A stretch of 64,000 bases of DNA from Verrucomicrobiia bacterium (GCA_030432565.1 JAUIGV010000030.1:1-64000), one strand, 5' to 3'; positions 25,701 through 34,868 are shown, counted from the stretch's first letter. Made by a program: numbers and translations. Notes: generated by a model from the sequence alone, not told the origin.

Positions 25701-27454
25701 TCGGCGAGATCTTTTTGGGCGTCTTCCAGCTTCTCACGCGCCTGCGCCAGAACCTTCTCCGCACGCTCGCTGACTTCCTCCTTGTCGAGTTGCCCCTTGG
25801 CATCGTGCATCTTGTTTCGGGCTTCATGAACCTTCTTGATTGCTTCCTCAATGGTCTTCTGAATATCGCTATCTTGATTTCGTAATTCCTGCCTCACCAG
25901 TGATTCAGCATTCACATCAAGCTTGAACTCAAGCCACTCCGAGTAGCCGATGCCGGGACCTTCGAGTTCTTCCGGGCGATTATCGCTGATGGCGAGACGC
26001 ATCTTTAACTGTCTCGCACCCTTGTGTTTTGCCACGATACTCCCGAGGAACACCATCGCCTCTCCTTCCCAGAGCTTTCCGTTCGCACCATCAATTCGTT
26101 CCGGCAGGAGCTCGGCAAGAGGCTCGACCGATTTCCCGTTGACTTCCAATTCGATCTCAACCTTGGCGATCCCAATCTGCTCGACCGCCGAGTAGGTCAA
26201 AATGACCTGCTCGCTGGGTTTGACCCGGAACTCACGTTGTGCCGGACTCAAAATCTCCACAACCGGAGCAGGGTCCTCTTGGGCAAAAAGCTGGAACTGC
26301 GCGGCGTCGAGTTCACGGCCAAGTCGATGTTTCACCTTCATCAAGGCAGCCCCATCAAGTCCCGGTTTCAAAACCTGATCCCATGTCACAATCGTTCCCC
26401 GTGCCGTGGGCTCCAGTTCGATCTCGCCCATCGGCTGCAAATCAAAAAGAACCTCCCCCCGATCCACCGGAGTATCGAAACGTCCTTTCAGTTTCATTTC
26501 AGTCCCTGCCAAGGCCTGAATTCCGGTTCCCAGCGAAACTTCCCGCTCCGGCCATCCGGTGTAGGGAGGATATTGCAACATCACCGTTGGCTCCAGAAGT
26601 CGTGGCAGAGGGTAAACCTTCACCTCAAAGCGGTCACTCTCACTTCGGGCCACCCGTGCGGAATACTTAAACCCGGCTTCCGCCGAATGAAGATGGTATG
26701 AGTAGGTATGAGTGTCACCATCGGAAGAGCTTGGCTCGAGAGTTTCCGTTACGATGTTGCCATTCCTCTCGAAAACCAATTCCAGAGGTTTGTTCAATTC
26801 TCCGGTGTAGGTGAGATCGATCTGAACCTCGTCGCCCTCCAGCACCTCGAGATTCCCGGGGTTGACCTCAAAGCGAAAAGCTCCGGCATTTCCCAGTTCG
26901 GTGAATGGAGAGACCGCACGGGTCAAAAGGCGGCTCATTTCGCGCGGCCAAACCGCCACCAAAACAAGGATTGCCACCAAACTTGTCGCAACCGGCCACA
27001 TCGAGCGTCGCACCCGGCTACCAGCTACCTCCTTCCGCGGATCGACCGTATTAATATCAGCAGCGGCTTCATTGGAAAGTTCCGTCAGTAATTCGGGCGA
27101 AATCCCGTCCGGATGATCGGAAAGCTCCAGTGCGGTACTGATTCTCTCCTGAACCTCCGGATGCCGCTCCTCCAACCAACGCGCAAGTTTCACGAGGGTG
27201 ATCTTGGTCAACAAAGGTCTTGCGATAAATAAAACCACCGCGACTCCAGCTGCGGCGAGCCAAGCGAAGAAAAGTCCGGCGCGCGCCCACGAAGACAGGG
27301 GTGCCAAAAAGAAATCGATAGCGACGATAGCAAGCAGCCCGACCAGAATCACGCTTGTCGTTTTGAGCAAGCCGCGGAAGAGCTGAATCCGTCTGATTCG
27401 CTGACGGAGAGATTTGAGACCTTTGGTAATCTCAGGGGGAAGACTGCTTGGCAT
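22730..27454 (-). CDS. Giant membrane-anchored coiled-coil protein (DUF4175-like) with tandem repeats
   Basis: 1574 residues. Residues 31-80 hold two membrane helices (SVILVGLLAIVAIDFFL and RAGLFFAWLAAAGVAVVLFI), and 153-170 a third. Residues about 190-515 form a beta-rich, probably extracytoplasmic region with Ig-like segments (QIDLTYTGELNKPLELVFER). From about 525 on the protein is almost pure alpha-helix rich in Ala, Glu, Gln and Lys. Five repeats of 117 residues (the first 118) fill 761-1346. The tail (about 1390-1530) is Gln/Ala-rich, and residues 1535-1574 form a small folded end. The N-terminus resembles DUF4175 proteins. First gene of the toroid-TPR operon; perhaps an envelope scaffold. 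Confidence 0.7.
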   Translation of the reverse strand: MPSSLPPEITKGLKSLRQRIRRIQLFRGLLKTTSVILVGLLAIVAIDFFLAPLSSWARAGLFFAWLAAAGVAVVLFIARPLLTKITLVKLARWLEERHPEVQERISTALELSDHPDGISPELLTELSNEAAADINTVDPRKEVAGSRVRRSMWPVATSLVAILVLVAVWPREMSRLLTRAVSPFTELGNAGAFRFEVNPGNLEVLEGDEVQIDLTYTGELNKPLELVFERNGNIVTETLEPSSSDGDTHTYSYHLHSAEAGFKYSARVARSESDRFEVKVYPLPRLLEPTVMLQYPPYTGWPEREVSLGTGIQALAGTEMKLKGRFDTPVDRGEVLFDLQPMGEIELEPTARGTIVTWDQVLKPGLDGAALMKVKHRLGRELDAAQFQLFAQEDPAPVVEILSPAQREFRVKPSEQVILTYSAVEQIGIAKVEIELEVNGKSVEPLAELLPERIDGANGKLWEGEAMVFLGSIVAKHKGARQLKMRLAISDNRPEELEGPGIGYSEWLEFKLDVNAESLVRQELRNQDSDIQKTIEEAIKKVHEARNKMHDAKGQLDKEEVSERAEKVLAQAREKLEDAQKDLAELSERMKQGVQEHRRDDVEQAVAKLDEAKKSVENAPLQDTPEARRDEVDNALRESEEAINDLQELRQEVQKDQPKTNDLAKLQEMAQKQEELARQAAEEQPDQDWQNEQRQMQEQIRQEVQQSPEAKAAAMKAQADQAMELSKEARELKEAQEELSKLSEQADPAAQKMNAEQLKNALAREQQDALTEAREELAEARRDKESDRAEDLNKAINEATQAANKARQSKPGEAAELAKNAAEELAESSDQSPSQEALKEKQEKLSEAFEALAEGDTEKAQEALEEVQEMANPRKIAKALGEEQKKVADEARQEMNEAKRDNENRADDLAKAAEEGNNAANEARQNNPEEAAKAAQKAAEELAKGAENSPTQEALQNKQEKIAEALEALADGETEKAQEVLNEVQNLLNPREIAEALAKEQREAAQETREELAEARKDGESRADDLAKAAEEANKAANEAQQNNPEVAAEAAKKAAEELAKAAEESGAQKSLQNKQEKLAEAFEALAEGNTAEAQATLEEVQNIADPDDVARALAEAQKDILEGAKEELKDAQRGQEARAETLPEAVAKAQEALSEATKADANAAAEAAKNAAGELTRGAETSPSQQSLQKQQEALAEAFEALADGNTNEAFEALEAMQAERLTDALEQALAREQEAVVEGTRQELSEAREMQEARANDLPEALAQAESALQEALQGNPQAAADAAQAAASELAKGAEASGSQEELKERQEGIAEALQDLADGRADEALAALQEMQSERAADLAQAIDDVAAVEGDPLSQAGQMADQGAQQASQASQAQQAGQARQAAQQHQQAAQKFAQAQQSLQSASQQLTQQAAQAAEQGENPNQAPAPGDAMAEALQKSAQAANSAQSGQQQQAASQAQAAAEALKQAASEAMSNMKQGGKPGDPAQANQPGDPGDQAAPPSDEAKEGVRQAQADQGVPAELAKLGINAADWEKIQATLKTDVSGSRRAVVPEDYRGLVQKYFEQVSKKK
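23417..25174 (-). repeat. Five tandem ~351-bp coding repeats
   Basis: These encode residues 761-1346 of the giant protein. Each unit starts ALAxEQ or similar (ALAREQQDAL, ALGEEQKKVA, ALAKEQREAA, ALAEAQKDIL, ALAREQEAVV). It continues through an AA/EAAKxAAEELAKGAE centre and ends with QEKxAEAFEALAxGxTxEA and a NPREIAE-like linker. Unit lengths are 118, 117, 117, 117 and 117 residues. Units 2 and 3 are the most alike; divergence in the others argues against very recent expansion. Confidence 0.85.
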
Positions 27455-27604
27455 GAGACCATTACGCCTTCAAGCCAGCCTGACTTTCGAGGATAAAGTG
27501 AGAATTTGAGTGCGGTCTGGATTGCTTTACATCCCGACCCGGTGAAGTTTTGGATACAAATGCGAGCCCGAGACCAAAATCATGAACTAAATAAGGAGAG
27601 ATCC

Positions 27605-28048
27605 GTGGGGAATTTGGGTGGGAATCCAAGCTTTCTCGACCGGGTTTTTGGTCTCCTCGAAGGGCCTGTCGCCACCTCCTTGGTCAAACTCCTCGCGACA
27701 GGGATCATTTCCACAACCATTGTCGCCATCGTTGCGATTCTTGCCTTCACCTCCGCCCCCATCAGCTTGATCCTTTTCGCCATCGGCCTGGGGTTTCTCA
27801 GTGTCGCGATCGTCTGGATCTTTGCGAAATGGTCGAAGACTCCGAATGCCGTCGCTCTGATCAATCGAAAATCCCTCAAAAGCATCGAAGACAAGCTCTC
27901 TGAACTTGAGGAACGCCTCGCCAATGTGGAGGTCATTGAGCGTTTTGAGGACCGCCTGGCCTCAAAAGCCAGAGCGTTCCCTCCCAACGACGACCAATCG
28001 AACGCCGGAACAACCTCCGTTTCCGTTCCTGCGGATTCCGACAACTGA
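27605..28048 (+). CDS. Small membrane protein with C-terminal coiled coil, unknown function
   Basis: The frame is open from 27506 (TTG) with an ATG at 27560, but the only good Shine-Dalgarno (AAGGAG, 27593-27598) stands 6 bp before a GTG at 27605, which is chosen. The 147-residue product has two adjacent membrane helices (LLATGIISTTIVAIVAILAF and ISLILFAIGLGFLSVAIVWI), then a basic turn, a coiled-coil segment (LKSIEDKLSELEERLANVEV) and a polar tail. It diverges from the giant coiled-coil gene, with 150 bp between the starts, and could belong functionally with it. No family recognised. Confidence 0.55.
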   Translation: MGNLGGNPSFLDRVFGLLEGPVATSLVKLLATGIISTTIVAIVAILAFTSAPISLILFAIGLGFLSVAIVWIFAKWSKTPNAVALINRKSLKSIEDKLSELEERLANVEVIERFEDRLASKARAFPPNDDQSNAGTTSVSVPADSDN

Positions 28049-28122
28049 TTTTTTTGACAGTTCGCCTATTACAACAACAGTAAAACAAGGAAAGCCCCCC
28101 TGTTACAAAAGTTTCGAATCTT

Positions 28123-31086
28123 ATGCCGAAAGTCGCCCGCACCCTCTCTCTCATTTCCTCTCTCACGCTCCACGCTTTTGGTGAGAAAGAGATCTCCTTT
28201 GATCGAGACATCCAACCCATCCTTTCGGAAAATTGCTACTACTGCCATGGCACCGACCCGGAGCACCGCGAAGGCGACCTTCGTCTCGACCTTCGCGAAG
28301 ATGCCCTCGACGCTGGAGCCATCGTCCCTGGCAAGCCCGGGAAATCTGATCTTATCGATCGAATTCACGCCACGGATCCGGACGATCTCATGCCGCCACC
28401 GGATTCCAATCGCAAGCTCACCGCAGAACAAAAAGACCTTTTGTCACGCTGGATCAAAGAGGGCGCGCAATACACCAGGCACTGGGCTTTCACCAAACTC
28501 ACCAAGCCCACCGGCAAATCAATCGACAAGCTCGTCTCAACACATCTCGCCACGCAGGGCTTGAAGCTCAAAGATCAAGCCAAGCCGCATCAACTTCTTC
28601 GGCGTCTGACCTTCGACCTAACCGGCCTTCCGCCCACTCCGGAGCAGATCGAGAGTTTCGATCCCGCTCATCCTGAGCCCTTCATTGATGAACTCCTCGC
28701 CTCTCCTGCCTACGGCGAACACATGGCCACCCCCTGGCTCGATGCCGCCCGCTACGCCGACACCTACGGCTTCCAGCAGGATCGACACCGAAACGTCTGG
28801 CCTTACCGGGACTACGTCATCAACTCCTTCAATACCAACAAACCCTTTGATCGTTTCATCCACGAACAGGTCGCCGGCGACCTCCTCCCGGACGCCTCGC
28901 GCGAGACCAAAATCGCCACCACCTTTTCCCGACTCCATCAACAGAAAGTCGAGGGTGGCTCCATCCCCGAGGAATTTCGCGTGGAATATGTCGCCGACCG
29001 GGTCCACACCTTCGGCACGACTTTCCTTGGTCTGACGATGGAGTGCTCGCGTTGCCACGATCACAAATACGACCCCACCACCGCCAAGGATTACTATTCA
29101 CTCTTCGCGTTTTTTGACGATATCGACGAATCCGGCCTCTATTCATTCTTCAATGCCGAAGCCACTCCTACTCCGGCGATGCCTCTTCCCACCGAAGCTC
29201 AGGAGAAGCAATTGGCAGAGCGCAAAGCAACCATCACTACCGCTCTCGCCAAGATTGAAAACACAGCAAGGAATTTCACTCCGACTCCGGCCGCCCCAAA
29301 GGACTTCCCCAGCCTCAAACCCGACCAACTCCTTCACCTGTCTTTTGACGACGGTAAAAACCAAGGAGCCAACCAAGCGGTTCCCGGCAAGTTTGGCCAA
29401 GCCATCAAACTCACCGGCGACGACGCCATCGGAACAAAGGTTGGTGACTTCCATCGTGAGCAACCCTTCACCGTTTCACTCTGGATGCAAACGCCGGACG
29501 TCAAGGATCGGGCCGTTGTTTTCTCTCGCTCCAAGGCCTGGCACGATGCCGCCTCGCGCGGGTATGAGCTCCTCCTCATCGATAACCATCTCCAGTGGTC
29601 CTTGATCCACTTCTGGCCGGGCAATGCCATCTCGATCAAGACGACCGAAGCCATCAAACCCGGTGAATGGGTGCACGTTACGGTCAGCAACGATGGTTCC
29701 TCAAAAGCCGGAGGCCTGAAGATCCACCTCAACGGTAAACCGGCTGCAACCAAAACCGTCCGCGACAAACTCACCCGCACCATCAAGGGAGGCGGCAATC
29801 CGCATATCACGCTGGGCGAGCGCATGCGCGACCGTGGATTTAAGAATGGTCTGATCGACGAGTTCCGAGTCTTCGGAAGCAAGCTCTCCGATCAGGAAAT
29901 CCGGAACCTCGGTTTCCCTGTTGATCCCGCACCTGAGCCTGAATGGACACTTGTACGATCTTCTTCGTATCAGAAAGATCTCAAAGAACTCCAATCCGCG
30001 CGCGCAGCTTACAACCGCCTGGAAGAGTCCATTCCCGAGATCATGGTGATGGAGGAAATGGCCACTCCCAAGCAAGCTTACATTCTGAAACGGGGAGCCT
30101 ACGACAGCCGCGGAGAGCCCGTCTCTCCGGCCTTTCCAGCATTCCTGCCCGACTTCGGGATGCCAGGTAAGAACCGCCTCGATCTCGCAAAGTGGCTCAC
30201 GCATCCTGAACACCCGCTCACCTCGCGCGTGATCGTTAATCGCTTCTGGCAGGCTCTCTTTGGTCGTGGCCTCGTCGGGACTTCGGAGGATTTTGGGATT
30301 CAAGGCGAACGCCCCGAGCATCGTGAACTTCTTGACGAACTCTCAGCCCGCTTCATCGCTTCCGGCTGGGATACCAAAGCTCTCATCAAGGAGATCGTGA
30401 GCTCGAAAGTCTACCAACAAGATTCCTTTGCCGGCTCCCTCGAATTGGAAAAAGACCCTGACAACCGCATGCTCGCCAGAGGCCCGCGCCATCGCCTCTC
30501 CGCCGAACAAATCCGCGACCAGGCCCTTGCCGCCTCCGGGCTTTTGGTTCAAAAACTCGGTGGGGCATCGGTCCACCCCTACGACCTTGCCGAGTCCTTC
30601 AAACCCTCCAAGCCAACCTACGGCGAAGGTCTCTATCGGCGCTCACTTTATACCTATTGGAAGCGCACCGGACCCTCGCCCGCCATGATGGCCTTCGGCG
30701 CGGTCAAGCGCGATGTCTGCTCGGCCAAGCGCGAAATCACGTCGACTCCCCTGCAAGCCTTCGTCCTTCTCAATGGAGTCCAGTTCATCGAAGCCGCTCG
30801 CCACCTCGCGGATAAGGCCACCCAAAATCATCCCAACAACCTGACCGAAGCGATCAAGGAAATGTATCTCCGCTTCGCCTCGCGTCAGCCCGACGCGGAC
30901 GAGCTCAAGATCCTCACCGAAATCTACGACGAGCAACTGGTTCATTTCAAAGCCCACCCTGAAGAAGCCAAAGCCTTCCTCAACCAGGGTCACACCAAAT
31001 CAAAAACACCCGGGCCGGAACTCGCCGCCCTCACCACGGTGGGTCAGGCCATTCTCAATCTCCACGAGGTCAACACCAAGCAATAA
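28123..31086 (+). CDS. Planctomycete-type cytochrome c / DUF1549 / LamG / DUF1553 protein
   Basis: 987 residues. A signal peptide is followed by a PSCyt1 heme domain with Cys38, Cys41 and His42 (ENCYYCHG) and a MPP ligand segment (DDLMPPP). DUF1549 covers about 140-330 (LDAARYADTYGFQQDRH, ECSRCHDHKYDP). A LamG/concanavalin-like domain lies at about 400-590. DUF1553 is at about 680-930 (HPLTSRVIVNRFWQALFGRG, RGPRHRLSAEQIRDQALA, FVLLNGVQFIEAA). Such proteins pair with DUF1501 proteins and are linked by association to extracellular polysaccharide breakdown in this superphylum. The DUF1501 gene starts 6 bp later. The exact reaction is not established. Confidence 0.88.
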   Translation: MPKVARTLSLISSLTLHAFGEKEISFDRDIQPILSENCYYCHGTDPEHREGDLRLDLREDALDAGAIVPGKPGKSDLIDRIHATDPDDLMPPPDSNRKLTAEQKDLLSRWIKEGAQYTRHWAFTKLTKPTGKSIDKLVSTHLATQGLKLKDQAKPHQLLRRLTFDLTGLPPTPEQIESFDPAHPEPFIDELLASPAYGEHMATPWLDAARYADTYGFQQDRHRNVWPYRDYVINSFNTNKPFDRFIHEQVAGDLLPDASRETKIATTFSRLHQQKVEGGSIPEEFRVEYVADRVHTFGTTFLGLTMECSRCHDHKYDPTTAKDYYSLFAFFDDIDESGLYSFFNAEATPTPAMPLPTEAQEKQLAERKATITTALAKIENTARNFTPTPAAPKDFPSLKPDQLLHLSFDDGKNQGANQAVPGKFGQAIKLTGDDAIGTKVGDFHREQPFTVSLWMQTPDVKDRAVVFSRSKAWHDAASRGYELLLIDNHLQWSLIHFWPGNAISIKTTEAIKPGEWVHVTVSNDGSSKAGGLKIHLNGKPAATKTVRDKLTRTIKGGGNPHITLGERMRDRGFKNGLIDEFRVFGSKLSDQEIRNLGFPVDPAPEPEWTLVRSSSYQKDLKELQSARAAYNRLEESIPEIMVMEEMATPKQAYILKRGAYDSRGEPVSPAFPAFLPDFGMPGKNRLDLAKWLTHPEHPLTSRVIVNRFWQALFGRGLVGTSEDFGIQGERPEHRELLDELSARFIASGWDTKALIKEIVSSKVYQQDSFAGSLELEKDPDNRMLARGPRHRLSAEQIRDQALAASGLLVQKLGGASVHPYDLAESFKPSKPTYGEGLYRRSLYTYWKRTGPSPAMMAFGAVKRDVCSAKREITSTPLQAFVLLNGVQFIEAARHLADKATQNHPNNLTEAIKEMYLRFASRQPDADELKILTEIYDEQLVHFKAHPEEAKAFLNQGHTKSKTPGPELAALTTVGQAILNLHEVNTKQ

Positions 31087-31092
31087 TCCGCC

Positions 31093-32547
31093 ATGCGACT
31101 CCCACATTTCCCTAGCCGCCGCGACGTCCTCCGCAACTCCGCCCTCGGATTCGGCTCCCTCGCTCTAGCCGACCTCCTGCAAGCCGGAAATGGCTCGTCG
31201 CTATCCGGAAAAAAACTTCCGACCAAAGCCAAAAGGGTCATCTTTCTGTTCCAATCGGGCGGCCCGTCCCAACTCGATCTTTACGACCCCAAACCTCTCC
31301 TCAATGAGAAGCACGGCGAGCAACTTCCCGATGAAGTCCGCGCAGGCCAGCGGCTTTCCTCAATGTCCGGAAACCAATCGTCCATCCCGCTCGCGGGGTC
31401 CCCTTTCAAGTTCTCCCGGCATGGCCAATCCGGGCAGTGGTTTTCCGAAATCCTCCCCCATACCGCCAAGATTGCCGACGACATCTGCGTGGTCAAAAAC
31501 ATGTATACCGAGGCCATCAACCACGGCCCCGGAGTCACCTATCTCCAAACCGGCTCCCAACTCGCAGGCCGTCCGTCCATGGGTGCCTGGCTGCAATACG
31601 GCCTCGGCACTTCGAACAACAATCTTCCCTCCTTCGTGGTTCTTGTCACCAAAAACAAGGGCGGCCAACCCCTCCTCTCGCGCTTCTGGGGATCGGGTTT
31701 CCTTCCGTCCGAGTATCAAGGCGTGCGCTTCCGCTCCGGAAAAGATCCCGTTCTCTATCTCAACAATCCCGACGGCGTCTCCGAAAAGTCCCGCCGCATG
31801 CTCCTTGACCGCCTCGCCGAGCTTCACTCGCACCAGCACGCACTCAGCCCGGATGCTGCAATCCAGGATAGGATCCAGCAATACGAGATGGCCTTCAACA
31901 TGCAAACCAGCGTTCCAGAAGTCGCCGACATGAAGGATGAACCGGAGTCGGTCTACGATCTCTACGGAAAGGATTCCAGGAACCCCGGCTCCTTTGCCGC
32001 GAACTGCCTCATGGCCCGACGCCTCGCGGAACGCGGGGTCAAGTTCATCCAACTCTACCATCAAGGCTGGGATCAGCACGGTGGCTTGAAAGGTGGAATT
32101 ACCAAGCAATGCCGGGAAACAGACCAAGCCTCGGCCGCCCTCGTCACCGACCTAAAACAACGCGGCATGCTCGACGACACCCTCGTCGTCTGGGGCGGTG
32201 AATTCGGACGCACCAACTACTCCCAGGGAAAGATCAGCCCGGCCAACTTTGGCCGCGATCACCATCCACGTTGTTTCTCCCTCTGGATGGCTGGCGGCGG
32301 CATCAAGCCCGGCATCTCCTTCGGTCAAACGGATGACTACGGTTACAACATCGTTGACCAAGCAGGCACCCCACTCTCACCGGACAAGCACAAATACGAC
32401 GAGAACGCGGTTCATGTCCACGATCTTCAGGCCACCATTCTGCACCTGCTCGGCATCGACCATACCGCCCTTACCTACAAATACCAGGGACGCCACTTCC
32501 GCCTCACCGACGTCCACGGCCACGTTGTGGAGCCGATTCTCGCTTAA
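31093..32547 (+). CDS. DUF1501 protein (sulfatase/alkaline-phosphatase-fold)
   Basis: 484 residues with a twin-arginine-like leader (SRRDVLRNSALGFGSLALA), so it is probably exported folded. The DUF1501 marks are seen: RVIFLFQSGGPSQLDLYDPK, NHGPGVTYLQTGSQLAGRPS, FIQLYHQGWDQHGG, LVVWGGEFGRTNYSQGK and FGRDHHPRCFSLWMAGGGIK. It lies 6 bp after its DUF1549/1553 partner. The protein fold is shared with sulfatases, but no catalytic activity is proven for the family. Its stop codon overlaps the convergent nuclease stop. Confidence 0.9.
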   Translation: MRLPHFPSRRDVLRNSALGFGSLALADLLQAGNGSSLSGKKLPTKAKRVIFLFQSGGPSQLDLYDPKPLLNEKHGEQLPDEVRAGQRLSSMSGNQSSIPLAGSPFKFSRHGQSGQWFSEILPHTAKIADDICVVKNMYTEAINHGPGVTYLQTGSQLAGRPSMGAWLQYGLGTSNNNLPSFVVLVTKNKGGQPLLSRFWGSGFLPSEYQGVRFRSGKDPVLYLNNPDGVSEKSRRMLLDRLAELHSHQHALSPDAAIQDRIQQYEMAFNMQTSVPEVADMKDEPESVYDLYGKDSRNPGSFAANCLMARRLAERGVKFIQLYHQGWDQHGGLKGGITKQCRETDQASAALVTDLKQRGMLDDTLVVWGGEFGRTNYSQGKISPANFGRDHHPRCFSLWMAGGGIKPGISFGQTDDYGYNIVDQAGTPLSPDKHKYDENAVHVHDLQATILHLLGIDHTALTYKYQGRHFRLTDVHGHVVEPILA

Positions 32548-33305
32548 TCATTTTCCCCCACAGCCGGAGAGATCACGACCGCGATTGGCCGGTGGTCCGA
32601 AGCAACTGTTTCCGCGATCACCTTGTCCTGAAACCTGAAGGGCGGCAGCCCTTTGGCAAAAAAGAAATCGATCTCCACCTTTGGCTCGGAAGCCGACCAA
32701 GTATTTTTGCGGCCTTCCCGAAGCATCTTCCAGCCCTTGGTCTCAAGCTTTTTCAGCGAGGCACTATCGGGCCTGGCATTGAAGTCTCCGGCCAAAATCA
32801 CCGGATGCTTTCGGTCCTTCAGCCCCTCCTGAAGGACCTCGATTTGCTGGACTCGAAGAGGCTCCTTGATCCAATCATTGTGAATGCTCACGAAGGAAAA
32901 CTTCCCCGGCCAATTTGGAGAACCGACCACAACTTCCAGTGCAACCCGGGGTTCGGCACCCTTTGGAAGCCTGTGAATGACAGTCTTCTCGATGGGAAGT
33001 CGGGAGAGCACTGCCATCCCATATTCGCCACCCTGATAATCCATGAACTTTCCAAAGCGGTGCTCCATTTTTAGTAACTTCGCCAACTCCGCAGCCTGAT
33101 CAACCGAACCACTTCGCTTGCAAACCTTGTCAACCTCCTGAAGGGCGACAAGGTCAGGTTTTTCCGCCGCGATCACCTTTGCAATGCGCTTCAAGTCCAA
33201 CTTCCCGTCCATCCCTTCACCGTGATGGATATTATAAGCCACCAGACGAAGTTCGTCCGCAACCAAGCAAGGTAGAAGGAAAACCAAAAACATCAATATC
33301 TTCAT
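32544..33305 (-). CDS. Secreted endonuclease/exonuclease/phosphatase-family protein
   Basis: A signal peptide (MKILMFLVFLLPCLVA) leads into the DNase I-like fold: LRLVAYNIHHGEGMDG, DLVALQEVDKVC (catalytic Glu), VSIHNDW, VILAGDFNARPDS (catalytic Asp/Asn) and VASDHRPIAVVI (catalytic His). Start at ATG 33305; an in-frame ATG 24 codons upstream would destroy the signal peptide. 253 residues. Substrate could be DNA, a phospholipid or an inositol phosphate; the family does not decide. It is convergent with the DUF1501 gene. Confidence 0.8.
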   Translation of the reverse strand: MKILMFLVFLLPCLVADELRLVAYNIHHGEGMDGKLDLKRIAKVIAAEKPDLVALQEVDKVCKRSGSVDQAAELAKLLKMEHRFGKFMDYQGGEYGMAVLSRLPIEKTVIHRLPKGAEPRVALEVVVGSPNWPGKFSFVSIHNDWIKEPLRVQQIEVLQEGLKDRKHPVILAGDFNARPDSASLKKLETKGWKMLREGRKNTWSASEPKVEIDFFFAKGLPPFRFQDKVIAETVASDHRPIAVVISPAVGEND

Positions 33306-33467
33306 GGATGTGACTACGCTCTCAAATTCCAAACTCTCACACACGGGGATGATTTGAGTCGATTTCGCTGAATTCACCCCATAAACAACAAATTTCTCGA
33401 AATCCTTATTGATAACTTAGCCAAAGCCACCGAAAATTCCGCGCCGAACCGAATTGCCACCCGATTA

Positions 33468-34868
33468 ATGACAATGTCCAAACTCCCGCTTCCCGCCTTA
33501 AAACACCTTCCTGAACTTGATCCCGGGTTTATTCCGGCTTCCCTTTGGAATCAGGCGTTTCGGGACAAATGCTCCAGCGAAGGAAGTCGCGAGATCAGGA
33601 TCGCGGTGCTTCGACCCGACGGAACGGGGATGGTTCATACCGAGAGTATTCTGACGAACGATGATGACGAGTCAATGGAGCTCAATTTCAGGCTCGTCGA
33701 GCGCGTTGTGAAATTTCTCCTCTGGAGCTGTGGCGGAACAAAGGTCGTTCTCGAAAACTCCCCCTCCCTCGCCCGTGCTCTGGCGGAACACTATCGCGAA
33801 GGAGGCAAACGTGAATTTGATGTCGATTACTCACGTCGCTTTTTCGGCGAAACTTTGACGATTTCATCTGAGTCGAGCGAAACCTTTCCAACTCCCAGAG
33901 AGACCGAGGATGCCGATAGCAAAATCGGACTGAAAGGAAATCGCATTGGCTTTGACCTTGGTGGATCCGACCGGAAATGCGCTGCGGTGATTGACGGGAA
34001 AGTCGTCTTTTCCGAGGAAGTCACCTGGGACCCTTACTTTCAAAGCGATCCCAATTATCACCGCGAAGGGATCATTGATAGCATTCGCCTTGCCGCCGCC
34101 CACCTTCCAAAAGTCGACGCCATCGGAGGTTCTGCGGCGGGAGTCTACGTCGACAGCAAGGTCCGCGCAGCCTCCCTTTTCCGGGGGGTGCCCGATGAAC
34201 TCTTTGAGAAACATGTGGAAAACATTTTCTTCGAAGTGGCCAAGGAATGGGACGTCCCAATCCGGGTTGTCAACGATGGGGACGTGACAGCCCTTGCTGG
34301 TGCCATGTCGCTGAATGACGGGTGTGTCCTTGGTCTGGCCATGGGAACAAGCGCGGCCGCCGGATACGCTGATGCGAATTCCCGGATCACCCCCTGGATT
34401 TCCGAACTCGCCTTCGTTCCCATCGATTTTAACGAGGACGCACCCCGGGATGAATGGTCCGGCGACATCGGTTGCGCCGTCAACTACTTCAGCCAACAAG
34501 CGGTTTCCCGGCTGATCGAGCCTGCCGGACTCGACATCGACCCTTCCCTTGGGAAACCTGAGAAGTTGGTTTTGGTCCAAGAGGCAATGGAAGCGGGCGA
34601 TGAAAGTGCGGCAGCAATCTACCGCACCATTGGCACCTACCTTGGCTATGCTATACCCCAATTCGCGAGGTTTTACGACATTAGGCACATGCTTTTGCTG
34701 GGACGGGTCCTGACCGGCAAGGGTGGCGAAATCATCATTTCAAAAGCCGAAGAAGTTCTCCGGGACGAGTTTCCCGATCTGGCAAAAACCATCTCCCTCA
34801 GTACGCCGGACGAGAAGATGAAGCGTCACGGCCAAGCCATTGCTGCGGCAAGCCTGCCTGCGATCTAA
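33468..34868 (+). CDS. ROK-family protein with a long N-terminal extension
   Basis: The ROK/sugar-kinase core starts only at residue about 160 (RIGFDLGGSDRKCAAV, the ATP phosphate-1 motif). It is followed by GGSAAGVYVDSKV, VRVVNDGDVTALAGA (phosphate-2 and the catalytic Asp) and LGLAMGTSAAAGYAD (adenosine motif). The usual ROK zinc motif (CxCGxxGC) is missing: DIGCAVNYFSQQA stands in its place. Residues 1-155 are unlike a ROK helix-turn-helix domain and I cannot name them. 466 residues against about 300 for simple ROK kinases. Function is probably a sugar kinase or sugar-sensing protein. Confidence 0.65.
   Translation: MTMSKLPLPALKHLPELDPGFIPASLWNQAFRDKCSSEGSREIRIAVLRPDGTGMVHTESILTNDDDESMELNFRLVERVVKFLLWSCGGTKVVLENSPSLARALAEHYREGGKREFDVDYSRRFFGETLTISSESSETFPTPRETEDADSKIGLKGNRIGFDLGGSDRKCAAVIDGKVVFSEEVTWDPYFQSDPNYHREGIIDSIRLAAAHLPKVDAIGGSAAGVYVDSKVRAASLFRGVPDELFEKHVENIFFEVAKEWDVPIRVVNDGDVTALAGAMSLNDGCVLGLAMGTSAAAGYADANSRITPWISELAFVPIDFNEDAPRDEWSGDIGCAVNYFSQQAVSRLIEPAGLDIDPSLGKPEKLVLVQEAMEAGDESAAAIYRTIGTYLGYAIPQFARFYDIRHMLLLGRVLTGKGGEIIISKAEEVLRDEFPDLAKTISLSTPDEKMKRHGQAIAAASLPAI

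Noticed and set aside
22873-25885. Several long plus-strand open frames opposite the giant coiled-coil gene
   Set aside because: They are mirror images of its Ala/Glu-rich codons, have no start signals or family matches, and the minus-strand gene explains the sequence.
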